Source: Tolypeutes matacus (lineage: Eukaryota > Chordata > Mammalia > Cingulata > Chlamyphoridae). Taken from it: a stretch of DNA of 64,000 nucleotides. Under the pieces are notes generated by a model, which had not been told where the DNA came from, did not search any database, and worked only from the letters and a program-made list of their open reading frames with translations. This document shows, in pieces, positions 1 to 11,540 of the stretch (its first letter is position 1; each line of letters opens with the position of its first letter). A program made the position numbers and the translations under genes. The stretch is from contig JAKSZT010033094.1 of assembly GCA_026826555.1 (NCBI GenBank), positions 538,868 to 602,867 of the forward strand. The letters are read 5' to 3'.

Positions 1-811
1 CATGAAATCTAGGTGGAGCTGCAACTCCTACCCTACAGCTCAATGGACTCATCCAAGTCACCTGGTGAGGAGACAACGATGGGAAATGGCCATCCCAGGG
101 AATGGAGAGGGCCTGCATCTGCAGGCAGGATCATCCCACCCACCATATCCATGGGATATAAGCCCTCTCTCACTTGGAGTTGGAGTGGACATCACCATCC
201 CAGTCGCCTCTGGATTGGGGGAAGAACTATGGACTAGAGTGGACTTGATGGTATTCTCTTGCTCACATATGGTGATTCTTGCAATGCAAGAAATTATAAC
301 AATGAGGTGGAGCCAGTGGCCACTTGACAGTTTTTGGGTAGGGAGGGGATGAGCAGTTGAAATACAGGGGCTTCTTTGGGAGTTGGAGGTTGTCCTGAGT
401 ACTGTTGTGGCAATGGATGTAGGCCATTTTAAATCAGCACACACCACTCAGAACTGAGTGGGAGAGAGTGTGGTCTACAGTGTGAACTGTGGTCTATGGT
501 TGGTGGCAAGGCTCCAGGATGTGTAAGTTCATTGAGGGTGGTGGGCCACACTGTGGGAGATGTTTGTGTGGGATGTTGTGGGAGGTGTGGGAGGTGGGCA
601 ACATGGGAATCCCAGTGGGTTCCGTGTAATATTTTGGGTAATCTAAGCACCTCTTAAAATATATGTGTGTATATATATATATAAATAACATTTTTGTAAG
701 CAAATACACATATATGCATATATATTTATATATCATTTTGCAAATGTTTGTATGTATTGTGAGAATTTTGATTTTTACCCATAATAAAAAAAAAAAAAAG
801 AAAAAAAAAAG
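1..811 (+). repeat. R1 repeat copy 1 (probable L1 3' tail), cut by window edge
   Basis: First of five copies of a repeat seen also near 13326, 17101, 29276 and 30216. Shared landmarks are a segment about a weak 'ggatataagccc' block, the phrase 'gaactatggactagagtgg', and a 3' part with 'gtgggagagagtgtggtcta'. It ends in an AT-rich (TA)n stretch (about 660-740) and an A-rich tail at 781-810. The tail and the presence of R1 between duplicated target sites elsewhere indicate LINE-type retroposition. Small ORFs on both strands are not conserved between copies, so I call no gene. It is probably the 3' UTR of a lineage-specific L1 subfamily; that assignment is inference. Confidence 0.6.
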
Positions 812-2150
812 TAACAACTGATAATGCTGGACTTTCTTCTGCCATTTTGCTATTTGGTTTTGTAACTCTTGTACCTTTTTCATTACTCAGTTCTGTTAAT
901 GCCTACTTTCATATTTATTACTTTTTTTATTGTGCCAATTTGAGTCCTTCCTCGTTTCTTTCTATAGATATATTTCATATATTTTCTTTGTAGTTACCAT
1001 GGAGCTAAAATTTAACATCCTAAATCTATAACAATCATGTTGGATTTGATACCAACTTAACTTCAATGCCATACACGTACACTGTTCCTGTACCCCCCAC
1101 CATTTACTCTATCCCCTCACCATTGTTAATACTTGTTACAAATTATAGCTTTATACATTGTATATCCAAACCCATAAAATCATCATTAGTTTTTATGCAT
1201 TTGCATTTTAGAACCCGTGAGGTGTAAAAAGTGGTGACATACCAGAAAATACAACACAATAATACTGGCATTTGTAATTACCTGTATGGCTACCTTTACT
1301 GGAGGTCTTGATTTTGTTATGCTGCTTTGATCTACTGTCTGAATCCTTTCCTTTCAGCCTGAAGAACTCCCTTTAGTATTGCTCATAAGGTAGGTCTAGT
1401 GGTAACAAACTCCTTTACCTTTTGTTTATCTGGGAATTTCTTAATCTCACCTTTGTTTTTGAAAGGCAGTCTCAACCAATTCTTGGTTGTTAATTGTTTT
1501 CTTTCAGGACTTTAAATATTTTGTCCCACTGCCTTCTTGCCTCCATAGTTTCTGATAAGAAATGGCACTTAAACTTTTTAGGACTCCCTTGTATGTAACA
1601 TATTGTTTTTCTCTTGCAGCTTTCAGAATTTTCTCCTTGTCCTTGACATTTGACAGTTTGATGACTATGTATTCTCTTTGTGTTTATCTTGTTTAGGATT
1701 CTTTGGGTTTCTTGAATGTGCATATCCATGTCTTTCATTAAATTTGAGAAGTTTTCTGCCATTGTTTCTTTGAATATTCCTTCTGCCCCTTTCTCTCTTT
1801 CTTCTCCTTATAATGTAAATATTGTTACACTTGATGGTGTCTCATGGGTCTCTTAGGCTCTGTTCATTTTTTAAAATTCTTCTTTTTTTTCTGCTCCTCA
1901 TCCTGAATCATTTCAATTGTCATGTCTTTGAATTTACTGATTCTTTCTTCTGCCAGCTCCAATCTTTTTTTTTTCTTTTTTTTTCCTTTTTTTTCTTTTT
2001 CCAATCTGTTTTTGAAACTCTCTAAGGAATTTTTCATTTCAGTTACTGTGGTCTTCAACTCCAGTATTTCTGTTTTGTTCCTTTTTAAAATTTTCTGTCT
2101 CTTCAATGCTATTCTATTATTGTTCATTATTTTCCTGATCCTTTAAGGTG
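812..2150 (-). mobile_element. Old L1 fragment carrying ORF1 remnant
   Basis: The minus strand reads as an old mammalian L1: translation at 1762-1490 has the ORF1p C-terminal signature ETMEARRQWDKIFKVLKE, and 2127-1864 has the charged coiled-coil part. Between 812 and about 1450 the sequence looks like the L1 stretch beyond ORF1, without open frames. A pyrimidine-rich run at 1960-2000 breaks the coiled-coil part. No complete ORF survives. It abuts the poly(T) that starts the next L1 at 2151. Confidence 0.7.
1490..2127 (-). pseudogene. L1 ORF1p remnant
   Basis: Two overlapping minus-strand open pieces (2127-1864 and 1762-1490) encode parts of an L1 ORF1 protein, the RNA-binding trimeric chaperone of L1 particles. 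The N-terminal piece is Lys/Glu-rich coiled coil; the C-terminal piece ends with the ETMEARRQW block typical of the C-terminal domain. Stops and a frameshift lie between them, so no product is expected. Function is known from the family; nothing here suggests activity. Confidence 0.65.
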
Positions 2151-3737
2151 TTTTTTTTTTTTTAATTAAATATATTTTTATTATAGAAGTTGTGAACTTA
2201 TTAAACAATCATGCACATATGTAGAATTCCCATACAACACCCCTTCACCAATATACCATACTGTTGTGGAAGATTTGCTACAGATTATGAGATAATATCC
2301 TTGGACTATTACCACTAACTGTCATCCATACCATACATTTAGCATATTTTTCCATACCTCCCCCCCCCATTATTAACACAATACATCTTTGGCATGGATG
2401 CAAGAATATTACAGTTTTGCTGTTAACTATAGTCCATAGGTTACATTAATTGTATTTTTCTTATGCTTCTCCACATTCCCACCACCCTGCAGTTGTGACA
2501 TATATCTGTTCTAGTTCACAGAAAGACATTCTTGCATTTATACTATTAACCACAATTCTCATCCATCTTTGGGTTCACTATGTTATTCAGTCCCTAGATT
2601 ATTCTCTAGCTTCTTTCAATTGACATTTATATCCCTACATTACCCTTTTCAGCCATAATCCCATTTATAAACTAGCTGCTACTCACTATAATGTGTTACC
2701 ATCAACTATCCATTTCCACACTTTTACAGTCAAATTAATTAAAACTTCTACATACATTAAGCATCAGTACTCCTTTCCAGCCCTCCGCTTATCTCCTAGT
2801 AATCTATACTTTAGGTTTTAACTCCTTGGATTTATTCTTTGAATTTAGTTTATATTAGTGCGACCATTCAATATTTGTCCTTTTGTGTCTGGCTTATTTC
2901 ACTTAGCATATGTCTTCAAGATTCATCCATGTTATCATATGTGTCCCAATTTATTTTCTTCTTACTGAAGCATAGTATTCGATCGTATGTATAATACCAC
3001 ATTTTATTTATCCATTCATTGGATGATAGACACTTAGGCTGTTTCCATCTTTTGGCAATTGTGAATAACGCTGCTATGAACATCAGTGTGCAGATGTCTG
3101 TTCTTGTCACAGTTTTCGGTTCTTCTGAATATATTCCTAGTAGAAGAATTGCTAGATCATATGGCAATTATATATTTAGCTTACTGAGGGACTGCCAAAC
3201 TGTCTTCCACAGAGGTTGCACCATTTTACAATCCCACCAACAGTGAAGGAGTGTTCCTATTTCTCCACATCCTCTCCAGCACTTATTGTTTTCTGTTTTT
3301 TAAATAATGGCCATTCTATGTGGTGTGAGATGATAGCTCATTGTCATTTTGATTTGCATTTCCCTAATAGTTAGTGATATTGAACATTTTTTTCATGTGC
3401 TTTTTGGCCATTTATATTTTCTCTTTGGAGAAATGTCTATTTAAGTTTTGGCCCATTTTTAAATTGGGTTGCTTGTTCTTTTATTGTTGAGTTGTATGAT
3501 ATCATTATATAGAATGGAAACCAAACCCTTATTGGTATTTGGTTTCCAAATATTTTCTCCCATTGAGTGTGCTGCCTTTTCACCTTCTTGATGAAGTCCT
3601 TTGAATCACTAAAGTGTTTAAATTTGAGGAGGTCCCATGATCTATGTTTTCTTTTGTTGCTCATGCTTTTGGTGTAAGATTTAAGAATGCACCACCTACC
3701 ACCAGGTCTTGAAGATGTTTTCCTACATTTTCTTCTA

Positions 3738-3915
3738 GGGAAGGAGTTCTTAACCTTTTTTGTTTCACAGACCCCTTTGCCAGTCAGGTGAAAACCACAG
3801 ACCCCTTACTAAGTCCACACTATACTTGTGTATTATTTAATAAATATATCACTCCCCACAAGAATACTGTTTTTCTGAATTTCAATTCAAGCTCATGGGC
3901 AACTTGTTAAGAACA
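3738..3915. mobile_element. Degenerate hAT-like DNA element inside L1-I ORF2
   Basis: The L1 text 'cattttcttctag' is interrupted and resumes near 3920 with 'ttggagctttatggttctagc'. The insert starts with GGAGTTCTTAACC and ends with GTTAAGAACACC, a decayed version of the terminal inverted repeat of the better element at 36326-36698. The internal 'cacagacccctt' segment also fits that family. An exact target duplication is not clear. About 175 bp, non-coding. Confidence 0.55.
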
Positions 3916-6378
3916 CCTATTCTTGGAGCTTTATGGTTCTAGCTTTTATATTTATGTCTTTGGTCCATTTTAAGTTAATTTTTGTATAAGGTGTGAGATA
4001 TGGGTCCTCTTTCTTTCTTCTGGATATGGATATCCAGTTCGCCCATCACCATTTGTTGAATAGACTGTTCTGCCCCAGCTGAGTGGGTTTGACAAGCTTG
4101 TCAAAAATCACTTGACCATAGATGTGAGGGTCTGTTTTTGAACGATCAGTTTGGTTCCATTGGTGTATGTTTCTAAGTGTTATGCCAGGACCATGCTGTT
4201 TTTACCACTGTGCTAGGTAATGTGATTTAAAGTCCAGAAGTGAAAGTCTTCCAACTTTGCTTTTCTTTTTTAAAATGTTTTTGGCTATTTGGGGTCCCTT
4301 ACCTTTCAAATAAATTTGCTTGCTCCACATCTGCTCCCCTTTAGATCTTTTAAAATTTCTTTTAGCAATGCATTGTAATGTTCTGAATAGCTTTTGCATC
4401 CTTGGTTGAGTTTATTCTTAAATATTTGATTCTTTTAGTTGCTTTTGCAAATGGAATTTTTTCATGACTTCTTCCTCAGATTGCACATTACTAGTTTATA
4501 GAAACATCTTTGATTTTTGCATCTTGATCTTGTATCCTGATACTCTACTGAAATTGTTTATTAGCTCTAACAGCTCTGTTGTAGATTCTTTGGGACTTTC
4601 TAGGTATAGGATCATAGCATCTGCAAATAGAAAAAGTTTTATTTCTTCCTTTCTGATTTGAATACCTTTTATTTATTTTTTTCATGCCTGATTGCTCTAG
4701 CTAGAACCTCTAGAACTATATTGAACAACAGTGGTGACAGTGGACATCCTTGTCTTGTTCCTAATTTCAATGGGAAAGCTTTCATTCTTTCACCATTGAA
4801 TACAATGCTAGCTGTGGATTGTTCATATATGGCCTCTATCATTTTGAGAAAGTTTCCTTCAATTTCTATCTTTTGTAGTATTTTTTATCAAGGAAGGATG
4901 CTCTATTTTGTCAAATGCCTTTTCTGCATCAATTGATAAGATCATGTGATTTTTCTTCTTTGATTTATTAAGTGGTGTATTAAACTGATTGATTTTCTTG
5001 TGTTGAACCATCCTTGTATGCCTGGAATAAAATCCACTTGATCAAGATGAATAATTCTGTTAATGTGCTGTTGGATTTGATTAGGATGTATTTTATTGAG
5101 GATTCTTGCATTCATATTCACTAGGGAAATGGGTCTGTGATTTTCTTTTTTCATATCTTTATCTAGATTTGGTATTGGGGTATATTAGCTTCATAGAATG
5201 AGTTTGGTAGCATTCCTTCTTTTTCAATTTTTTAGAAAGGCTTGAGTAAGGTTGGTATTAAATCTTCTTTGAATGCTTGGTAGAACTCACCTGTGAAACC
5301 ATCTGGTCCTGGGCTTTTCATTTTGGGGAATTGTTTGATGACTGTTTCAATCTCTTTACTTGTGATTGGTTTGTTGAGGTCTTCTATTTCTTCTAGGATG
5401 AGTGCAGGTTGTTCATTATATTCCTAGGAATTTTTCCATTTTGTCTAAATTGTCTAGTTTGTTGAGATACAGTTGTTTATAGTATCCTCTTATGATCTCT
5501 TTTATTTCTGTAGGGTTAATAGTAATATCCCTATTTTCATTTATTTTATTTTATTTATTTGCATCTTCTCTTTTTCTTTGTCGGTCTAGCTAAGGGTTTG
5601 TTGGTTTTGTTAATTTTCTCAAAGAACCAGTTTTGGCTTTGTCGATTCTCTCTATTGTTTTTTTGTTCTCAATTTCATTTATTTCTGCTCTGCTCTTTGT
5701 TATTTCATTCCTTCTGCTTGCTTTGGGATTAGTTTGCTGTTCTTTTTCTAGTTTCTCCAGCTGTGAAGATAGGTCCTTGATTTTAGCTCTTTTTAAATGT
5801 AAGAATTGAGGGCTATAAATTTCCCTCTCAGCACTGCCTTTGCTGCATCCCACAAGTTTTGATATGTTGTGTTCTCATTTTCATTCATTTCAAGGTATTT
5901 ATTGATTTCTCTTAAAATTTCTTCTTTGACCCACTGATTATTTAAAAGTGTGTTGTTTAATCTCTATATATTTGTGAATTTTCACTTTTTCTGCTTCTTG
6001 TTGATTTCCAACTTTATTCCATTATGATTAGAGAAAGTGCTTTGTATAATTTTGATCTTGCTGAATTTATTGAGATCTGCTCTGTGACCCAACATATGGT
6101 CTAACCTGGAAAAAGATCCATAAGCGCTTGAGAAGAATTGTATATCCTGCTCTTTTGGGGTGCAATGTTCTGTACATGTCTATTAGGTTTAGTCTATTTA
6201 TCATATTATTCAATCTCTCTGTTTCTTTATTGATCATCTGCCCAGATGTTCTTCCAATGCTGAGAGTGGTGTATTGAAGTCTCCTACTATTATTGTAGAG
6301 ATATCTATTTCTTCATTCAGTTTTGCCAGTGTTTGCCTCATGTATCTTGGGGCATCCTAGTTAGGTGCATATACATTT

Positions 6379-7205
6379 TTTAAAAAGATTTATTTATTTA
6401 TTTATCCCCCTCCTCCCCAATTTTTCGCTCACTATCTGCTCTCTGTGTCCTTTTGCTGTGTGTTCTTCTGTGTCTGCTTGTCTTCTCTTTAGGAATTACC
6501 AGGAACGGATCCTGGGACCTTCTGGAGTAGGAAGGAGGCACTCAATCTCTTGCGCCCCCTCACCTCCATGGTCTGCTGCATCTCTCATTGTCTCTCCTCT
6601 GTGTCTCTTTTTCTTGTGTCCTCTTGCTGAGCCAGCACTCCTGCATGGGCCAGCATTCCTGTATGGGCCAGCACTCGTGCGTGGGCCAGCACTCCGCATG
6701 GGCCAGCTCTCTGCTCAGGCCAGCTCACTGTGTGGGCCAGCTTGCCACACAGGTCAACTTGCATTCACCAGGAGGCCCCAGGAATCGAAACTTGGACCTT
6801 CCATATAGTAGATGGGAACCCAATCACTAGAGCCCCTTCCACTTCCCTCTGTGTGTTCTTCTGTGTCTGCTTATATTCTCTTTAGGCAGCACCAGGAACC
6901 AATCCTGGGACCTTCTGGAGTGGTGAGAGGCATTCAATCTCTTGTGCCACCTCAGGTCCCTGGTCTGCTGTGTCTCTTATTGTCTCTCCTCTGTGTCTCT
7001 TTTTGTTGCATAATTTTGCTGTGCCATCTCTCTGTGTGGGCCAGCACTCCTGTGTGGACCAGCACTACATGTGGGCCAGCTCTCTGCTCAGGCCAGCTCG
7101 CTGCATGGGCCAGCTTGCCTTTCACCAGGAGGCCCCGGGAATCGAATCCTGGACCTCTTATATGGTAGATGGGAGCCCAATCACTTGAGCCACATCTGTT
7201 TCCCT
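6379..7205 (-). mobile_element. Dimeric DAS-like tRNA-derived SINE in L1-I
   Basis: Two similar minus-strand SINE bodies lie back to back, divided near 6840. Each ends (on the + strand) with a tRNA-like head: 'ggccccaggaatcgaaac' near 6772 and 'ggccccgggaatcgaatcc' near 7131 are antisense B boxes. Each contains an internal short tandem array with unit about 'gggccagcactcctgcgt' (6640-6760 and 7038-7112). The A/T-rich tail is at 6379-6405. Imperfect target duplications flank the whole unit: GGTGCATATACATTT at 6364-6378 and GGTGCGTACACATTT at 7206-7220, so the dimer probably inserted as one piece. Confidence 0.8.
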
Positions 7206-7639
7206 GGTGCGTACACATTTATGGTTGTTATTTCCTCCTGATAAATTGCCCCTTTTATTAATATATAATGTCTTTCCTTGTCTCTAATAACAATTTTGCT
7301 TTTAAAGTCTATTTCATCTGATGTAAGTATAGCTGCTCCAGCTTTGTTTTGGTAACTGCATGCATGAAATATCTTTTTCCAGCCTTTCACTTTCAATCCT
7401 TTGGTATCCTTGGGTCTAAGGTGAGTCTCTTGTAGACAGCATATAAATGGCTCATATTTCCTTATCCATTCTGTCAGTCTGTGTCTTTTGATAAGGGAAT
7501 TTAATCCATTAACATTCAGTGCTATTACTGTAAAGGCGTTCTTATTTCACCCATTTTGACCTTTGGGTTTTATCTGTCATATTTTATTTTCACCACTCTT
7601 TTTTACACTTTTAGTTACTTTTACTGATATAATCTTTAT

Positions 7640-8560
7640 TTCTAGACTTTCTTCCAAGTCTCTCTCTCCTGTCTTTTCTTTCAGGCTGTATCACTCCCTT
7701 TAGTGTTTCCTGCAAAGCCGGGCTCTTTGTTATAAACTGTCTCAGTTTCTTTTTATCTGAGAATATACTAAACTCACCCTCATTTTTGAAAGACAGTCTT
7801 ACTGGATATAAGATTCTTGGCTGGCAGTTTCTCTCTTGCAGTATTGTAAATATATCATGCCCTACCTTCTTGCCTCTATGGTTTTTGATGAGATATTGGC
7901 ACCTAATTTTATTTCATATTCCTTGTGTGTTATGCATTGCTTCTCTCTTGCTGCACTCAGAATTCACTCTCTTTGTCTTTGGCATTTGACATTCTAATTA
8001 GTATGTGTCTCAGAGTTGGTCTATTTGGATTTATTCAGATAGACATACATTGTGCTTCTTGGATATGGATATCTGTGTCCTTAAATAGTATTGGGAAGTT
8101 TTCTATCATTTTTCTTCAAATATTCCTTCTTCCCCTTTGCCCTTCTCTTCTCCTTGTGGGAACACCGATGGCATATATGTTTGCCCATCTCTTGCAGTCA
8201 TTTAGTTCCCTGAGACCCTGTTTAATTTTTCCTTTCTTTTCTTCATCTGTTCTTTTGTATGTTTAAATTTGGAGGTCATGTTTTCAAGCTCACCAATCCT
8301 TTCTTCTGCCTCCTCAAGTCTGCTGTTATATGCCTCCAGTGTATTTTAAATTTCATTTATTGTGCCTTTCATTTCCACAAGATCTGTTATTTTTCTATGC
8401 ATGCTTTCAAATAATTTGTACTTACTCAGTGTCTTCTTAATATCCTTAATCTTTTTAGCCATCTCATTGACTTTATTAAGGAGATTTGTTTGAACATCTA
8501 TGATTAATTATCTCAACTCCTTTATGTCATCTGGAGGCTTAGATTGTTCTTTGACTAGGC
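7640..8560 (-). pseudogene. L1-I ORF1, decayed
   Basis: The minus-strand text matches ORF1 of L1-II, L1-III and L1-IV block by block: the region at 7780-7890 holds the segment that encodes ETMEARRQW in better copies, and 7990-8110 the RPTPRHI/NFPTL region. No open frame over about 60 codons survives on the minus strand; the open + frames here are shadows. It lies between the 5' UTR monomers and ORF2 as expected for L1. Confidence 0.6.
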
Positions 8561-8739
8561 CATATCTTCCTGTTTCTTAGTATGGATTGTAATTTTTTAT
8601 TGATATCTTTGCATCTGGCTTACTAGAGGTATTTATTCTGGGCTCAGTTTATCCCTTTAATTTAGGGCGTTCTTGCTCTTTCTCTCTTGCTGATTGTGTA
8701 GTAGGACCCAAGAATGTAATTGTTACTGTAAGCTGTAGA

Positions 8740-9765
8740 GGCTGAAGCTGCCCACGTTGGCCCAAGAACTGATGAAACTTCTCCCCCCTTTCTCCTCTGC
8801 CAGGGGTAGGGACAGAGACACAGCCATGTGTAATAATACAAGTCATGCATACCACGACCATCTGTAGTAACGTGTAGCGATTGATGAAGGTTTATGTCCC
8901 TACCTCTCTTGCCTGGGGTGGGGATGGAGCTGAAGGTGTGGGCAGCAAATCTATGCTGTGTGGGTCCAAAATGCCCATGGTTGCCCAAGTAGATGGACAT
9001 AGCACCACTCCTCACTCCTTGCCAGGGGTGGGGATGGACTCTCTGGAGTGCCCGAAAATCTAATCTCTGTGGGCCGAATGCACCTGCAGTTGCCTGAGAG
9101 ACTGAGGGAATACTGTCCCTTCTTCCCTTTAGGGTATGGGGATGGAACCTCAGGTACCCAACAGTTCAGTCCCTGTAGGCCAAAAGTGCCTGCCATTGCC
9201 TGAGAGGCTGAGGAAACACCAGTCCCCTTCTATCCTATTAGGGGTTGTGGGTGGATCCACAGGCACCCAACAGTTCAGTCCCTGTAGGCTGAGAGGCTGA
9301 GGAAACACCAGCCCCTCCTATCCTACTTGAGGGTGGGGATGGAGCTAAGGTGTCTGACTTTTCAGTCTGTGGGGTCCAAAAGCACTTACAGTTACCCAGA
9401 AAGGCTGGGGGAACATTGCCCCCCCTCTTGTCCTGTTGGGGGTGATGGTGGAGCCACAGGTGCCCAACAGATGAGTTTATGTAGGCCCAAAGTACCTGCA
9501 GTTTCCCCAAGAGGCTGAGGAAATACCAGCCCCCTCCTATCCTGGGGAGGGGGGGTGGACAGGGGTGGAGATGGAATCGAAGGTGCTCAACAAACCAGTT
9601 CATGCAGGCTGAAAGCATCTGCAGTTGCCTGGAGAGGCCAAGGAAACACAGGTCTCTCCTATCCTATTGGGGGGTGGGGATGGAGCTGCAGTCCATTTGA
9701 ATATTCAGTCTGTGCCAGCTGAAAGTGCCTGCAGTTGCCTGAAGAGGCTTGTTCAGGTACCCCCA
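8740..9765 (-). repeat. Tandem ~108-bp monomers in the L1-I 5' UTR
   Basis: A recurring block (core 'ggtggggatggag', then 'cagtt', 'gtaggcc', 'tgcctgcagttgcc', 'gaggctgaggaaac') appears with core positions near 8921, 9031, 9138, 9250, 9337, 9443, 9567 and 9677, plus a weaker one near 8805. Spacings are about 87-124, mostly 106-112. This is the site of the L1 promoter, on the minus strand upstream of ORF1. Monomer-type promoters are known in rodent L1; here the arrangement is seen directly and the promoter role is inference. Confidence 0.75.
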
Positions 9766-10074
9766 GGTTTTTCCCTGCAGAGGTGGGGCTGAAGCCTAGG
9801 CTAGGGCTGCAGTCTAATCTGGGTGGACAGAAGCCAGTCCCTACCATCACTGTAATTTTCAATCAGCCCCACTTCCCCTCATGTTGGGGGCAGGGTTAAA
9901 ACTGCAGCTACTAGGTGGCAGGCGGCGGTGGGGTTGCAGTGCCTGCAGCTGCTCGAGGGTGGCTTCTCCCGGGACTCGGCCAGTTCCTCTCTCTGGACTC
10001 CGCAGTGGCGTCTCTGCCCTCCTGCCCTCCCTCCTGTGTCCCTGGCTGCAGACTTTTAAAACATGAAGAGCAAG

Positions 10075-10376
10075 AATACTAAGCTGGCATACCATCAGCT
10101 AAAATAGCAGAAGAGGAAACATTGACATATGAAATGATAGATGAAACAACTTTGAAGTCAGAGAAAACAGAAGAAATTTATCAAGATCAATATCCAGATT
10201 ACCTTAAAGAAAGTATAACTCAACAACCTGTAGTTGCTTTAGAGCCAGTTTCCCATAAGAAGAAAGAGAAATCAATTGATGAAAAGAAACAAGCTCATGA
10301 TTGTCCAAAAGTTAGGAAAACCAGGCTTGTGTCATATAAAACAGAATTAATAAATCATTTGTTATCTGGAAAATGA
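10075..10376 (+). pseudogene. Unrecognised coding-like fragment
   Basis: An open + frame is free of stops from just after a TAA near 10081 to a TGA at 10374-10376; the first internal ATG is at 10122, giving 84 codons. The peptide is hydrophilic and Glu/Lys-rich (EKTEEIYQDQYPDYLKES; then KKKEKSIDEKK) and looks like normal protein rather than repeat translation. I do not recognise the family. It sits between the 5' end of L1-I and an antisense R1 scrap and has no intron signs. Best guesses are a processed-pseudogene fragment or a piece carried in by an L1. No poly(A) tail or TSD is visible. Confidence 0.4.
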
Positions 10377-10399
10377 GTGTTAGAAGAATTAAGATAGAG

Positions 10400-10530
10400 A
10401 AGAGCAGGTCTTTTTTCAGTCATGTTGCTAGTTGGTACTTGGTAATAATCCCTCGATGCCAGGGAGGCTCATCCCAAGAAGTCATGTCCCATGCTGGGAG
10501 GAAGGTAATACATTCATATGCTGAGTTTGA
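10400..10530 (-). repeat. R1 repeat scrap, antisense
   Basis: The text from 'gctagttggtacttggtaataatccctc' pieces through 'gtcatgtcccatgctgggagg' and 'gctgagtttg' matches the middle of R1 copies at 18180-18275 and 31150-31262 in the same minus orientation. It stops abruptly at about 10530, where sense L1 ORF2 begins. The join is a chimera of antisense 3' tail and sense coding end. Confidence 0.65.
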
Positions 10531-11540
10531 TTGCTTGGCAGTTCTAAGGAAATTGAATATAGATTTGCCATGGGACCTGGCAATACCATTGCTAGGTACA
10601 TACCCAGAAGATCTGAGAGCAGTGATATGAATAGGTGTCTGCACATTGTTGCTCATAGGAACATTATTTACAGTAGCCAAAAGTTGGAAACAATCCAGGT
10701 ATCCATCAACTGATGAATGGATAAACAAACTGTGGCATATACTCATGATGGACTATTATGCTGTGGTAAGAAGAAATGAAGTCGTGAAGCATATGACAAC
10801 ATGGATGAACCTGGAAGCCATTATGTTGAGTGAAGCAAACCAGACACAAAAGGACAAATTCTGTATAACTGTGCTATTATATACTACAAATATTATGTAA
10901 ACTCATGGAAATAATAATTAGAATATAGGTCACCAGATAATAGAATGAGGGTAGAGAATGGAAAGCTGATAGTTAATATGTGCAGAATTGGTTAAAAGAT
11001 TGTTTGTAAATCTTTTGTAAGTGAAATGAAATGTTGAGAGCACATCATGCTGTTTGTGATTAGCAGACCTTTTATGTGGATATGACAGCGGTTGAAAGGG
11101 CAAGCCTAAAGACATTTATATTACTAGAAAGAATGCTAAAAATGTAATGGGACTGCATAACATAGTGAAACCTCATGTAAAATATGAATATGGGTGATAT
11201 TGCATATATAAGACTGTTTTTTACAAAAATATAAAGACAAATAAATTAGAGAGAATGAAACAGAATAGCAGCTATGTATGGCCAGGGAAGCATAGAGAGA
11301 TTGAGAGGTGATGAGTTTTGTTTGTTTGCTGGTTGGTTTGTTTTTGTGTTTTGGTATTGTTATTGTTGGAATAATGAAGATGTTCTAAGCATTATTGGAG
11401 TGATGAATGCACAACTATATGATTGTACTGAATACCAATGATTGTACATTTTGGATGGCTTTATGCTTTATTAATATGTACCAATAAAATGAATTTGTTA
11501 AAAAAAAAAACAAAAAACAAAACAAAACAAAACAAAAACA
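10531..11540 (+). mobile_element. 5'-truncated L1 with ORF2 end, 3' UTR and poly(A)
   Basis: Sense L1 end: translated blocks KLNIDLPWDLAIPLLGTYPE and WINKLWHILM are the ORF2p C-terminus, and NLEAIMLSEANQTQKDKF follows. Stop codons are present. The 3' UTR runs to AATAAA at 11483-11488 and an A-rich tail (A, CAAAA repeats) at 11499-11539. A second copy of the same tail type ends near 35550. Confidence 0.8.

Larger units (their letters stand above)
2916..7545 (-). pseudogene. L1-I ORF2 (endonuclease-reverse transcriptase), decayed
   Basis: ORF2p normally nicks DNA and reverse-transcribes L1 RNA. On the minus strand the N-terminal endonuclease part is readable from about 7545 (IKRHRL and QETHL blocks) through 7396-7181 (KVKGWKKIF...GAAILTSD, then INVYAP). 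[13 protein letters not shown] reverse transcriptase block (here [17 protein letters not shown]) is at 5154-4942. The C-terminal part is at 3167-2916 (LAILLLGIYSEE, NEWINKMW). The frame is broken throughout and split by a SINE dimer and a hAT-like element. No active enzyme is possible. Confidence 0.75.
2151..10060 (-). mobile_element. L1-I: long, near full-length L1 with monomeric 5' UTR
   Basis: A poly(T) at 2151-2163 is the minus-strand poly(A) tail. It is followed leftwards-to-rightwards by 3' UTR (to about 2900), ORF2 (about 2916-7545), ORF1 (about 7640-8560) and a GC-richer 5' UTR (about 8640-10060) with tandem units. Later insertions are a hAT-like element near 3738-3915 and a dimeric SINE at 6379-7205. 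Without these the element is close to 7 kb, full length for an L1. Both ORFs are broken by many stops, so it is a dead copy. Exact 5' end is uncertain because the next segment (10061-10376) is of unknown origin. Confidence 0.75.

Noticed and set aside
8740..9765. CRISPR-like array
   Set aside because: Units are 108 bp, diverged, without constant short repeats and unique spacers, and lie in a vertebrate L1.
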